The notes beneath the pieces were generated by a model. That model saw nothing but the letters and a program-made list of their open reading frames with translations, searched no databases and was not told where the DNA came from. From assembly GCA_030015575.1 (NCBI GenBank), contig CM057339.1, forward strand, positions 770,056,809 through 770,120,808: a stretch of DNA of 64,000 bases, read 5' to 3'. Of this stretch, positions 9,628 to 21,250 are shown in pieces (within the stretch, counting starts at the first letter, position 1; the number at the start of each line of letters is the position of its first letter). The position numbers and the translations under genes are program-made. The stretch is from Agapanthus africanus (taxonomy: Eukaryota; Streptophyta; Magnoliopsida; Asparagales; Amaryllidaceae).

Positions 9628-12600
9628 ATGGCCCATGAGTACGTCAGAGTTGAGGACTGGATGTATGTGGATTGGCAACAACGTATGCAACCTAAATTTG
9701 TCGCAGGAGTTGCTGCTTTCCTTGAATTTGCACGCGCACATAATAAGATCATAATAGAGAAGATTCTCTGTCCGTGCGATAGATGTGGCAATAAGTACTG
9801 GCAGAAGGTAGAATTGGCAGAGCTTCATATTGTAAAATATGGGTTTACTAGACTTTATACAACTTGGAAATATCATGGGGAAGGAGAAGAATGCAGTACA
9901 GCGGCAGAAGAATGCAGGAGCTCCAGCCGCGGCAGAGGCAGAGCGGTTCTACCGCCCGGAGAGCTCCGTAGGGAGCTTCAGAGGGCCGGTCTTGCACCCA
10001 GATCGGAGACCCCTTCGGATGCCTCCTTCCGTATGGATTTTGCCACACCTCCAGGTATACTGCACGCATATCCATTTTGAATGTAATATTACAGATATTC
10101 ATGCCTGTTTATGTCAAAATTACTTATATTGTCAATGTTTGATTGTCTAGTTGTTGGTGATGCGTCCACATCTGGGACAGAGGCCACTCCCGCTCCTCCA
10201 GGTATGTTTATATATCATATAGTGCATGTATATTGATTTAGAATGCTATATCATAAATATACACACATTCCTTTTGCTCTTACTTAGCAATTTTTATCAT
10301 AGTCTAGCTGTAGGTGGTGACACCACCGCACCTGCGGGTATGTTTATATATCCTATAGTGCATGCATATTGATTTAGAACGTTATATTATTGATCTACAC
10401 ATTCTTTTTGCAATTACTTATATAATCTATTTTTAATTGTCTATTTATAGGTGGTGCGTCCACATCTTCCGCAGGGGCCACTCCTGCCGCTTCCATACCC
10501 TCCGCATCGTCTGCAGGTTAGTATGAATAAATATAAAATATTTATTCATTTTACATATGCTCTATAGAATAAATATGAACTTCATGGAAAATTTAGCGTC
10601 AATGTTTATTTTCTAGTTGGAGGGGATGCGTCCGCATCCGGGACCCCGGTTGTTCCTCACCGGAGGAACTATCGTCCCGCTCGTGCTGCTGCCCGGGCCC
10701 AGGCTCGTGCGATAGTCACCGGAGGTATATATCACACTTCAATTTTCGTTTAAGCTTGATTTCTTAATACAACTTTGTCTTAATATTGATTGTCTTGATA
10801 TTTCGTGCAGACGCAGGGCCTCCCCATCCCCAGAGGGGGACTCGAGGCCCGAATCAGTCCCATAGGCTGAGGCCTGACGGAGCTAGGGGGAGGCAGCATT
10901 CCCCCTCTTTTTTACCCTTGACTATCGCTATACTGGTCCTCATGCCGAGAGGTTTGGCCGGTATATGGGGGACGAGAGCCGGCTCGTGAAGAACTATCCA
11001 CTTCACGTTGAGTGGGACGAGCAGCACCAGCGCTCATTCGCCCTTTTCTTTGATCAGGCTCGGGTACGTATTAATATATATTTTCATTTGATTTATCCAA
11101 TATATTTATTATTAACACTTGCAATCTAATAATAATGTTTTTTTGTATTTTCAGTCGGATTACGATTTTCAGCCTGTACCCGACCCTGATCACCCTGGGA
11201 GGGTGCTCGACCTTCATACTCTGTACAATGGCCTGATGAAGAACATGCAGACCAAGGTCCGATACAACAGGAATGAGCTGAAGGCCGACTGCTACTCCTT
11301 GTGGATGGCGACCCCCGAGGCAGAGAGAGCAGCCCTCCTATCTACTCCGGCGTTTGCGAGAGTCGACGTAGAGATATGGCCTCTATTGTGCGAATATTTC
11401 GACTCCCAACGCAAACAGGTATGTATTTTAAATGTAATTCATTGTTTAGGATATAATTTATTTTTTTGTGTTCCTTAATTAGAAAACTAAATGTTAATGC
11501 GTTGTGCAGAAACAGGCCGCTCAGAATACAGAGAACAGGAAGTCGGCGAAGAGGGGTCGCCCTACTTACACAGGTGGCTCGAGGAATATTACTCGAGTCA
11601 TGGAGTTATCGGTAAATTACAATAGACCGACATTTGTGATATACTGCAATATTAAGAGTTATTTTCTAATATTTCTAATATTAAGAGTTATTTTCTAATA
11701 TTGCAGACAGCTCGGACCGTAGCGCAAGGTGGTACACCGAGCGTGCTGTCTGCATATCTTTCCGTCTACGGCACCTCGACAGATCCCGCCACGGGCGAGC
11801 TTCGATATCCCGACGTCGCTACCCAGGAGTATTGCGTAAGTGTTAATATTTATTCTACCTATATTTGAAATTTTAGTTTTGGAAGGTTTAAGTTTAAATT
11901 TTATACTTATACTTTACTGCTTAATGTGGGTGTAGGAGCGGGTGGTTGAGCAGGCCGAGGCCTCGGGGATCGATTTTACCGGACAGAGCGATCCGAGGCT
12001 GCTGACCCCCGTTCTGGACGCCGCACACGGAGGGCACCACGGAGGTTGGGAGAGAGGCCGTGGACTGGGCCCTAGCAGGGCCCATATGAGGTTGGACTCC
12101 ACCCTGGCGGTTACTTCCTCCGTCTCCAGTGAGCGACGTGTCCAGCAGGAACTGGAGAGCTTGAGGGCCACCGTTCAGGAGTTGAAGGAGATGCTGGTAT
12201 GTATACTACTTTATAGTAAAATATCATGTCATATTATAGATATCAACATATCCATAATTAGTACGTAGCTTGAGCTTATTTGGTTTTAGACTTAGCTTGA
12301 TTAATCATACATACATATGTAATTAAAATAAACAACGGTTTTCCAAACTAGATATCCAAATGGGGTTTCGAAATAACTTGATAATGATACGAATTCGAAT
12401 AATACACAGTTCTTACACGCTTCTTACACACGTTAGGTCCAGACGCGACAGGGTACATCGGCCGAGCCTCCACATGCATCTCCTTCGGCTGCGACTCCGC
12501 AAGCCACTATATCGGCTGCGGTTCCGCAGACAGCTCTTATAGCTCCACCGCCCGCTCAGACTCCCGCAGCCACAGCTCCGCAAGCGACTACCTCGACGGC

Positions 12601-12733
12601 GGCTGCGCAGACCACATCGCCAGCTCCATAGGCCGCTCAGACTCCCGCACGCGCCGAATTACATGGTTTATTGACCGAGGAGCAGGCGCGCTTGATTCTA
12701 TCGTTTATCAGAGGTGGAGCTGGACCGAGCTAG
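9628..12733 (+). CDS. CACTA gene: transposase-associated domain joined to a Transposase_24-type region
   Basis: I infer eleven exons with GT-AG borders: 9628-10052, 10152-10200, 10307-10337, 10451-10517, 10616-10724, 10811-11063, 11155-11417, 11509-11610, 11706-11835, 11936-12195 and 12437 to the end. Exon 1 encodes a transposase-associated domain (WMY near the start, FLEFA, then CPCDRCGN and YHGEGEE). Exons 2-5 encode Gly/Ala/Ser/Thr linkers. Exons 7-10 resemble plant Ptta/En/Spm Transposase_24 proteins (KSAKRGRPTYTGGSRNITRV, then a helical, Glu-rich ERRVQQELESL). The main transposase domain is absent. Exon 6 needs a frame change near 10900-10920. An in-frame TAG at 12629-12631 precedes a tail ending GGAGPS and TAG at 12731-12733, so the gene is probably slightly decayed. 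Likely role: DNA binding at the subterminal repeats. Confidence 0.65.
10201..10517 (+). repeat. Tandem exon-intron duplication in the CACTA gene
   Basis: Two introns start with nearly the same 50 bases (GTATGTTTATATATC, ATAGTGCATG, ATATTGATTTAGAA) at 10201 and 10338. The exons between and after them repeat the theme GGTGATGCGTCCACATC. Small linker exons 2-5 therefore seem to have arisen by copying one exon-intron unit. Confidence 0.7.
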
Positions 12734-13007
12734 GGTAGCTTTTTGATTCTTATTTTTTGAAACATGTATTTATTTATATCATACATATTGTACTACATTT
12801 TGAAATGATATTGATATTGGTTTATATTTATATCATATTCAGTTTTTAGGTTTCTTTTGTATATTATATGCGTGAGATGTGATTATGAATACTGCGATAT
12901 ATGTTGTGTGATGATTAATTTTATATTTTATTGATATATCTATTATTGTGCACAGGGCGGGAAAAAATCAGGCAGACCTTTTTTTTAAAAAAAACAGATA
13001 ATGTGTA
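12734..13007 (+). other. 3' flank of the CACTA gene
   Basis: AT-rich sequence after the last coding exon, with no frame or repeat. It probably holds the 3' untranslated region and poly(A) site of the transposon gene. Confidence 0.4.
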
Positions 13008-13518
13008 CCTACGGATTAATCCGTAGGTACACATGTTGCCCTTACGGCTTAAACCGTAGGGGCAAAATATCAGCATTAACTGATATTTCCCTCCTGATCT
13101 CAGTACCAGGGGGTTGGGAGTGCCCCTACGGATATATCCGTAGGGGCAAACAAAGGCCCCTACGGGGTTATCCGTAAGGGCAAAATATCAGAAATCTTGA
13201 TATTTTGCCCCTACGGATAAGTACCTACGCATATATCCGTAGGGGATAGTACTTGGCCCTACGGATATCTCCGTAGGTACAGTTAATATATTTTAAAAAA
13301 CCGTAAATAAAATAACTTTTTTTACCATACGGCCTACTCCGTAGGTGAAACTGGCCCTACACAGAACTCCGTAGGGGCAAGCTTTTGCCCGTAGGGGCAA
13401 GTTCAGGGTTTCAACTTGCACCTACGGCGTTTGCACCTACAGGTTATTTTTTCGCCCTTACGGAAGTATCCGTAGGGGCAGTGGTTTGCCCCTACGGATA
13501 AATCCGTAGGGGCAACCC
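13008..13518. repeat. Right subterminal palindromic repeats of the CACTA element
   Basis: About ten palindromes of the type CCCCTACGGATAAATCCGTAGGG lie here, for example near 13011-13029, 13122-13147, 13156-13181, 13254-13279 and 13487-13515, plus half sites. The right end has about three times as many copies as the left. They are the expected binding sites of the accessory protein. Confidence 0.85.
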
Positions 13519-13536
13519 TTATTTGTAGTAGTGTAA

Positions 13537-13861
13537 ACTTGAAAACTAAGACCCTTTGAAACCTCTTTTATTCTCAGATCCCCTGAGTCAAAATCTGGAG
13601 GTGTTTTAGTTGGTTTTTGGACGATGTTTAAAGGTTTTCGAACTTGAGAATTCGTATTTTAATTATTGATGCGTTCTTTTGTGCTAGAACAGCGAGTCCA
13701 TGGGTAATTCGTGGTAGTTAGCACACGGATGGCTCACATTGATCATAGGTTCTAACCTACGGGTATTTGCTCGTTATAGTGATATCGATTTAAATTCTTA
13801 TGTGTGTATGGTTATATGAATGCTAGGTTCGATTGCGGAGACCTTCGAGGCGGCGAAGAAG
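13537..13861 (+). other. Possible old LTR, right part, ending at element A
   Basis: It continues the sequence broken by the CACTA insertion at 5896. The phrase CCTTCGAGGCGGCGAAGAAG at its end and GGTAATTCGTGGTAG resemble the 3' part of plant gypsy LTRs. It stops exactly where LTR A begins at 13862. No coding frame is seen. Confidence 0.3.
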
Positions 13862-14113
13862 TGTCACGTCCCGCTTCCAAGTGTACGGGTAAGGAGGCAC
13901 GGCAGGCCCGCGACGTATTTACTCAGAAGTAAATACGCTAAGCGTAAATAAGCAATATAATAAATGTACACAAGAAATGATAAAAGATATAATTAAACAA
14001 CAACTTTTTATTGATTAAACATTCTTTACAATACAAGGAAAGTAAATACAATACTGGAAGGCGATGCCTAGACAATGGCATATGAACTGAAAGTAAAAGC
14101 ATATACAAATGAT

Positions 14114-14185
14114 CTAGAGCTCTGGGTCCTCAATGAACTGCTTCAAATCGTTCTGGTTGGGCTCGATCTCCAGAGAGTCAGATCC
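14114..14185 (-). other. Conserved acidic mini-frame in LTR A
   Basis: A 72-nt minus-strand frame reads EIEPNQNDLKQFIEDPEL at its end and stops with TAG. Length and stop position equal those of the copies at 377, 27716, 36361 and 46879. Confidence 0.45.
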
Positions 14186-16344
14186 TCCCGACAACATTCC
14201 AAAGAAATAAGAAATAAGAATGTTGTCAGCGAGCAATCGCTCGGTAAGTCCTAAGAGATAAAGAAGAATAGACAGATAATAGAACATATAAAGTATATAT
14301 GGTTATGGTTGTTATGTTAACGCAGTTATTTGTAGCTTGATACATAATGTGCCAGTGTATACGAGAGAAGTCCAACTTACCCCGTGGACTATGGTATATG
14401 GAGTACAAGACCCCGTCAAAACCCACGGGACAACGACAACGAATATTCAGGTTAAGTGTATTAAAGTGACCGTCCCGTGCCACTTTTAACATAATCCGTA
14501 CCAGTCTACCCCTTTAAAACCCAGTAATGTTTTATTGTTTTGTTTATAGATGATTTGTAGATATAAATCTTGCCGAAATCATGATATCAATTGTTCATGT
14601 AAACGGATAAAAATATAAATGGATAGTCATGTAGACAAGTCAATGTATATCCATGGTTCGATCAGATCAAGTCATGTTAATATTGATTGTATTCTGGTAT
14701 TCATGTTTCAAGTTCCAGTATATATGGATTCATATTGTATTGGAGTTATATTTGGATTGTATTCATGTTTAAATTGTATTCGGATTAGACCGAGACTCAG
14801 ATTGAGTCAGACACTTTAAACAGATTTGAGTCCTGAATTAGGTTTAGGAGTCATCGGTAACTGCTGCACATCGACGGCATGATTTGTGACTTTTTCCAAA
14901 CCAATTACCATTGATAACCCTGTTTTAGTTGTCTACCTTAAATAGGCAAGCACCCACTTTCTCCGGCTTCCTGAGGCTCAAGAGAATTGGTCCCGCTTAA
15001 ACGTATATTTACTAGGGTCCTTATGGTAATTTAATATCACTTGATAGGGGTTTTATGAAAAATATTTTTAGTATAATTTCAAAATAACCCTCAAGTATTT
15101 ATTTATCATATTTAGGGTTTTCATGGATGTAACTTTTAAAAGTGAGGTAATCTAGTGAAATAATAACTAGTTGAATAGTTCATGGTATTTTTGTGTAAAT
15201 TTGACATGCATAGATTCTTGATGGTATTTTCATGAAATTGTAATTCTTTTCTTTTGTTTAGAAAACATGGAATTTATTATATATTTAAAATAGAGGGTTT
15301 TATAATATTTATATATAATTATTAAAAATAAAATTTATTTATTAAATAGAAAATCATGTTTTTCTTAAAAATTGTATTAAAAATTCCATCGAGATCGTAT
15401 GCTCCGTGAGGAGTTCTGCATCTCGATCTACTAGTCCCGAGAATGTGCGATAATCCGCACCATCCCAATCGGGTTCCCCAAAAGTGGGTTGTAGAGACAT
15501 AATCGTAAGGAATTTAAAATGACACAATTTAAAGAATACGGTTTTTAATAGTTTATGGTATTTTCATAAAAATTATGATTCAGAAAAGTTCATGGTATTT
15601 TAGTAAAAATATAACTTGGAAAGATTTAGGGTATTTTAAAGAAAATACTATTTTTCCAAAGTTCGTGGTATTTTAAATGAAAATATAAATTCTTAGGAGT
15701 TGATGGTATTTTTGTGAAATACCCAAATTAGCAAAAATATGGTTTTACAGGTTTACCATTAATTTTATTTTTGAGAAAAAACAATATATAAAAATTTACT
15801 ATAATTTTTCCATGTTTTAATAATTATGGAACTAATTATCGATAATATTTATTTAACCGTAGAATAATTACATTTATTCCTGCAAAAGTTGTCCCGGTCA
15901 TGATAATCGCCTTATGTTTTAGTTCAATATTTCCAAGCATGAATCCGTGGTTGTCCGTTACCCCGTGATTTTATTGTGAAGGATAACTGCTAAAACTTCG
16001 TTATATTATTAGAGTTTAATATCGTTTTTAATTGTCAAAACTCGTAAAATAGATAATACAGTTAAAATATCATAATTAGGTCCTAGAATTTTTTTCACAG
16101 ATAGATATTTTAATTATGAAGATAACAGGGGGTCAAGTGTTGAGAGATCTTACCTGAAATGATTTAAGAAAATAAAAGTCAATGAACGTCGGGTTGTACG
16201 AGAAAAAAGATATCTTGAATCTGAGAATTTTTCAGCCTTTGAGGCTTGGTCCAGAGTGTAGAGGACTCAAAGAGAAAGCTCTAGAAATTTTTTGAGATTC
16301 TTTTTTCGAAAAGATATTTTTTGGTGAATTTTAGAATTTCAGGA

Positions 16345-16353
16345 CTATTTATA
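16345..16353 (-). promoter_or_regulatory. TATA box in LTR A
   Basis: Minus-strand TATAAATAG, about 875 bp from the LTR start. The same box lies at the same place in LTRs B, C and D. It is the likely core promoter and marks the U3/R side of the LTR. Confidence 0.6.
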
Positions 16354-16707
16354 TGGATTAAAAAAACTATTATTTTTTTTCAAACTGCTATAGTAGCCGA
16401 CCTGATCTGACCGTTGATCGACCAGATCTGACGGCCCATATTAAATCACGTGTGAACTGCCGTGGGACCCGGCTGGGGTTGGTGTGAGTGATTCTTGACC
16501 GTTGGATCGTGATCTTAAGATAAATGAAAAGGAAGTGTAAAAAATACGGGTTAATGATTTCTAAGTTGAAAATGATAGAATTTCTTACTAGAATATCTGA
16601 ATTGAAGAATTAGAGTGAATGACTAAATTGATCGGATTTTGTGGGTAGTATCCGCTGAAAACCCTCAGGAGACAACACTCCTCCTACTAGGGAATCTGGG
16701 CCATTGG

Positions 16708-16740
<33 letters not shown>

Positions 16741-16766
16741 TATATATATATATATATATATATATT
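16708..16766. repeat. (TA)n microsatellite in LTR A
   Basis: Almost pure TA dinucleotides interrupted once by GA. The tract sits at the same LTR position in B, C and D, with very different lengths. Confidence 0.95.
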
Positions 16767-17299
16767 TCTTTTCTTTTATTTAAAAAAACTATCGGCAGAA
16801 TCTTGGCCATTGGTTTTTAAATCTGACGGTCCAGATTTATTCCAGTTCAAAAAAAAATAAAAAATAAATTTTTTTAATATTTAAAAATGTTTTAAAAATT
16901 GTTTTTGGGTTCTAAAAATTATTTTAAAATAGTAAAAAATATTTTAAAAATCTATAAAAATTATATAAAATGTGTTTTGATATTTTATATCTTTTGCAGC
17001 CAAATTTGGTCTAAAATAGATCTTCTTGTCGGTTATAAATTTTTTTCCCTTCGTTAAAAAAACATTTAAATTCTTAAAAATTCCTAAAAATCATATTAAT
17101 TTATTTTAATCATGGAAAAATATTTTTAAAGTGTTTTTTACCAATAGAAACAGTAAAATAATTGTTTTGACCTCGAGAAAAATTATAAAACGTTTTTATT
17201 ACGTATCTAGGGTGCACAGTCGTTACAATCTACCTTCCTTGAAATAATTTCGTCATCGAAATTTACAATTATATAAGGACTAATTTACAAATATGAAAG

Positions 17300-20200
17300 G
17301 GTATCTTGCACGCATGTCATCCTCACGTTCTCACGTTGATTCTCCTGGTGAATCCTTTCTCCACATTACTCGGACCAAGTTTACTTCTTTATTCCTAAAT
17401 GACTTTATCTTTCTTTTCAGGATTTCAACGGGTTGTTGCTCACAAGATAGATCCATCTGTACAGTGAGTTCGGAGTGATCAAGGACATGGCTGGGATCAC
17501 TCACATATCTTCGGAGCTGGGATATGTGGAACACGTTGTGCACTCCTTCCAATGAGGGTGGAAGTGCCAAGCGATATGCCACTTCTCCGACTCATTCGAG
17601 TATATCGAACGGTCCAATGTACCTCGGACTTAGCTTACCCCTCCTTCCAAAATGAATCACTCTACGGTTTGGAGAGATCTTCAGGAATACATGATCTTCC
17701 GGTTGGAACTCCAAGTGTCGGCGTTTTTCATTAGCCCAGTGCTTCTGTCGATCCTGGGCTATGCACATTCTTTCCTTGATAGTACAAACCACATCAACAG
17801 TTGCTACTATCATCTCAGGTTCAAGAAGTTCTCTATCTCCGATGTCGTCCCAACTTAATGTCGATCGACACTTCCTTCCATAGAGAGCTGCAAAAGATGT
17901 CATTCCTATACTTGCTTGGTAGCTGTTGTTGTATGAAAACTCCACGAGATGTAGGTGATCTTCCCACGATCCTCCGAAGTCTAGCATACACGCTCTTAGC
18001 ATATCCTCCAAGATCTGAATAGTTCGCTCAGACTGACCATCTGTTTGTGGATGATAAGCTGTGCTGAAGTTCAAACTTGTTCCCAAGCTAACTTGTAGAC
18101 TCTGCCAAAATTGTGATCGGAATCTGACATCACGATCGGAGACAATGCAAATCGGTACTCCATGTAATCTCACGATTTCCTTCATGAGTTCATAGGTATC
18201 AGAGATAGTATTTATTGAAGATTTAAATCTTACTTAGATTCTTACCTTCATATACTTCTTTACTAGTGTCTTAGTAGATTGGCCAACTCGAAATGGGATG
18301 AAGTGAGTCGACTTTGTGAGTCGATCCACAATAACCTATACCGCATCGTTACCTTCGTGCTGCGAGGAAGTGCAATCACGAAATCCATTGTGATGTGTTG
18401 CCACTTCCATTCTGGGATCGGTAACGGTTGAAGTAACCTAGCTGTCCTGTGATGTTCAACCTTTATCTGCTGACACACCAAGCATTTAGCGACGCTTCTG
18501 GCTACTTTATGCTTCATTCCATGCCACCAGTAATTTTGATGCAAATCTTTGTACATCTTGGTACCTCCAGGGTGTACTGAATAAGGAGAGTTGTGAGCTT
18601 CCTTCATCAACTCTTCTCGCACAGAACCTTTTGGTACACACAACCTGCTTCCATATCTCAAAGATCCGTCTTCATGAATGATGAAGTCTGTTCTAAGTCC
18701 ACTTTCTACTTGTTCTCTGATGTTTTGCAACTTGGCATCACTTGCTTGAGCTGCTTTGATCTGGTTGACAATTGTAGACTGAACTTGTAAGTTCATCAAA
18801 CTTGAAGTGTTACCTGACATGATCACTTCTATCTCCATATGATGCAAATCTTGTTGTAACTTCCACTGTGCTGTGAGATTCATTGATAGTGGTTGGCGAC
18901 TAAGTGCATCAGGTACTGCATTCACCTTCCTGGATGATATTGTAGATTGATGTCGAAGTCCGCCATAAGTTCTAATCATCTTCTCTGCCGCATATTTAAC
19001 TCTTTCTAAGTAAACACATACTTCAGATTTTTATGGTCTGTGTAGATATCTACCCGTTCTCTAAGAAGATAATGGCGCCAAAACTTAAGTGCAAAAATAA
19101 CGGCTGCCAACTCCAGATCATGCGTCGCATAGTTGCGCTCATGAACTTTCAACTGCCTTGATGCATAAGCTACAACTTTACCGTGCTGATGTAGAGCACA
19201 TCCTAATCCCTTACCGGATGCATCGCAATGCACTACGAAACCTCCAGATTGGTCCGGTATTACGAGAATAGGCGATGATGTCAATATTGACTTAAGTTCC
19301 GCGAAAGCTTGTTCTCATGCTTCTGACCACATGAATTCTGCATCTTTACGTGTGAGCTTGGTCAGGGGTGTTGCAATTTTTGAAAATCCTTCAATAAATC
19401 TTCAGTAGTATCCTGCTAAACCCAAGAAACTTTGAATGTCCTTCACTGTCTTTGGTGTCGACCATTCGCTTACCGCTGATACTTTAGCTGGATCTACAGA
19501 GATTCCTTCACCTGAAATGATATGTCCGAGAAATCCGTCTTGATTTAGCCAAAACTCGCACTTGCTTTTTTTGGCATAGAGTTGATTCTGTCGCAAAGTC
19601 TCCAGGACAATTCGTAAATGCTCGGCATGCTCTCTTCGACTCTTAGAATACACCAGGATGTCGTCGATGAAGATAACAACAAATCTGTCTAAGTACTCTC
19701 GGAAAACTTGATTCACTAGGTTCATGAATATGGATGGTGCGTTGGTCACTCCAAATGGCATCATGAGATATTCGTAATGTCCATAGCGAGTTCTGAATGT
19801 TGTTTTAGAAATATCAGATTCTTTGACCTTCACCTGATGATAACCCGAACGAAGATCTAATTTGGAGAAAACGTAAGACCCACTTAGCTCATCGAAAAGA
19901 TCGTCGATACGCGGTAGTGGATACTTGTTCTTTATCGTCACTTCGTTTAGAGCTCTATAATCCACGCACATTCTGTATGAACCTTCCTTCTTCTTTACAA
20001 GCAGAACTGGAGATCCCCAACTTGAAGTGCTGGGACGAATCCATCCTTTCTTTAGAAATTCGTCCAACTGAGTTCGGATCTCCTTCAAACCTTTAGGACT
20101 TAGTCGATACGGTGCTTTGATCACCGGTTGTGCTCCTGGTACTAAATCAATGCTGAATTCAAGAGCTCGATCGGGAGGCAAACCTGATATGTCTTCAGGA

Positions 20201-21250
20201 AATACATCGTCGAACTCTCAAACTACTTCTGGCTTTGATCCTTCCTCCGCTTGAATTGTTGCAATCACCGCCTTCTTCGGTTTGGCTTTGTACGTGCTTG
20301 GCTCCAGGGTACGATCTCCACTTTTGAAATAGAAGACCGGATGGTCTGGAATCTCGAACACTACTTTCTTTTGACGACAGTCAATGGTAGCATAGAATGT
20401 TCTTAACCAATACATACCCAAAACTACATCAAAATTCGGAATGTCCAACACCTTAAAGTGAGCATAGAATTCTCTGTTGCAGACGACTACTGGACACAAG
20501 TCGTATCCCATTGTTGCATTTAGAACGCCGTTCCCTGAACTGACATTCCAGCTGGATACGAGCGGTTTGACTGGAATCGCATGGGTTCGGACGAACCGTT
20601 GCGACATAAAGCAATGAGATGCTCCAGTATCGAAGAATGCTAAGGCAGGTAATGAGGCTACTAAGATTGTACCTAAGTTGTGTGAGATAGGTTTAGGTAT
20701 AGGAAAAGATATTTTGATATGTATCAAGATTGAATGAAAGTTTGAAAGAAGGGAGTTACCGGTGATGACTTGGCCAGTGGCTTCAGCTTCTTCCACAGTC
20801 ATTGTGAAAGCCTGTCGCCTAGGTACATTCCTCCTTGCTGGAGGAGCATTCCTCTGTACTTGAGGTAGGTTCTTTTGTGCTTGATGGAACTGACGAGGAG
20901 GAGGTCCAGTAAGTCCATGAGGAGGTGGAGCTGGGAGAGCAAGTCGAGGAGCAGGTGCTTGGATAATTGGCCGCTGTGGATAGGTGATTGCTGGTCTGGG
21001 TGCCTGATTCTGATTAAGCCTGTGAGGACAAGACCCAACATTATGTGTGGATGAGCCATAGACTAAGCAGAGGCGATTAGCACGCCTACAATACTTCGCC
21101 AGGTGTCCATTTCTTTTGCAGTAAAAACAAAAGTCTGGACTGGGCCGGTTATTTGGTACTCCCGGTCTCCTGGGTACAAATGGTGGCTTGGAAGAGGCTC
21201 CTCCTGCTATCTAAGTAGCAGGGCGCTTCACACCGGCAGATTGAGATATG
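17300..21250 (-). pseudogene. gag-pol remains of gypsy element A
   Basis: Domains on the minus strand: zinc-knuckle part of gag near 21060-21250; aspartic protease near 20220-20800 with FDTGASH; reverse transcriptase near 19400-20180 with [11 protein letters not shown]; RNase H near 19000-19300 with [10 protein letters not shown] and [10 protein letters not shown]; integrase near 17600-18980 with an HHCC-type finger and [11 protein letters not shown]; a chromodomain-like tail near 17330-17580 with QPVEILKRK. The proteins would process and copy the element's RNA and insert its cDNA. Element A shares marker residues with C ([15 protein letters not shown]) rather than with B and D. Fossil, broken in several places. 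Confidence 0.85.

Larger units (their letters stand above)
5897..13533 (+). mobile_element. CACTA (En/Spm, CMC) DNA transposon
   Basis: The left end is CACTACTAGAA and the right end TTTGTAGTAGTG, matched inverted ends typical of CACTA elements. TAA flanks both sides (5894-5896 and 13534-13536), a 3-bp target duplication that fixes the limits. Both subterminal zones are packed with palindromic CCTACGG...CCGTAGG repeats, as expected for sites bound by the element's accessory protein. Inside are a G-rich tract, a 600-bp tandem array and one eleven-exon gene. No DDE-type main transposase (Transposase_21) is visible, so the copy looks non-autonomous. Intact ends and target duplication suggest fairly recent insertion. 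Confidence 0.92.
13862..17227 (-). repeat. LTR of gypsy element A (3,366 bp)
   Basis: On the minus strand it begins TGTAACGACTG (17227) and ends GGGACGTGACA (13862), a TG...CA pair. It contains a (TA)n microsatellite, a TATA box, an AT-rich zone with repeated GTTCATGGTATTTT phrases (about 15115-15735) and the acidic mini-frame at 14114-14185. This is the most complete copy of this LTR in the window and serves as the reference for the truncated ones. Confidence 0.9.

Noticed and set aside
16131-16145. TCAAGTGTTGA core in gypsy LTR A
   Set aside because: The flanks do not extend the stem and copy C has lost the core, so it is probably unrelated to the copia hairpins.
16610-16860. Frames of Ile/Tyr repeats
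   Set aside because: They are translations of the (TA)n microsatellite.
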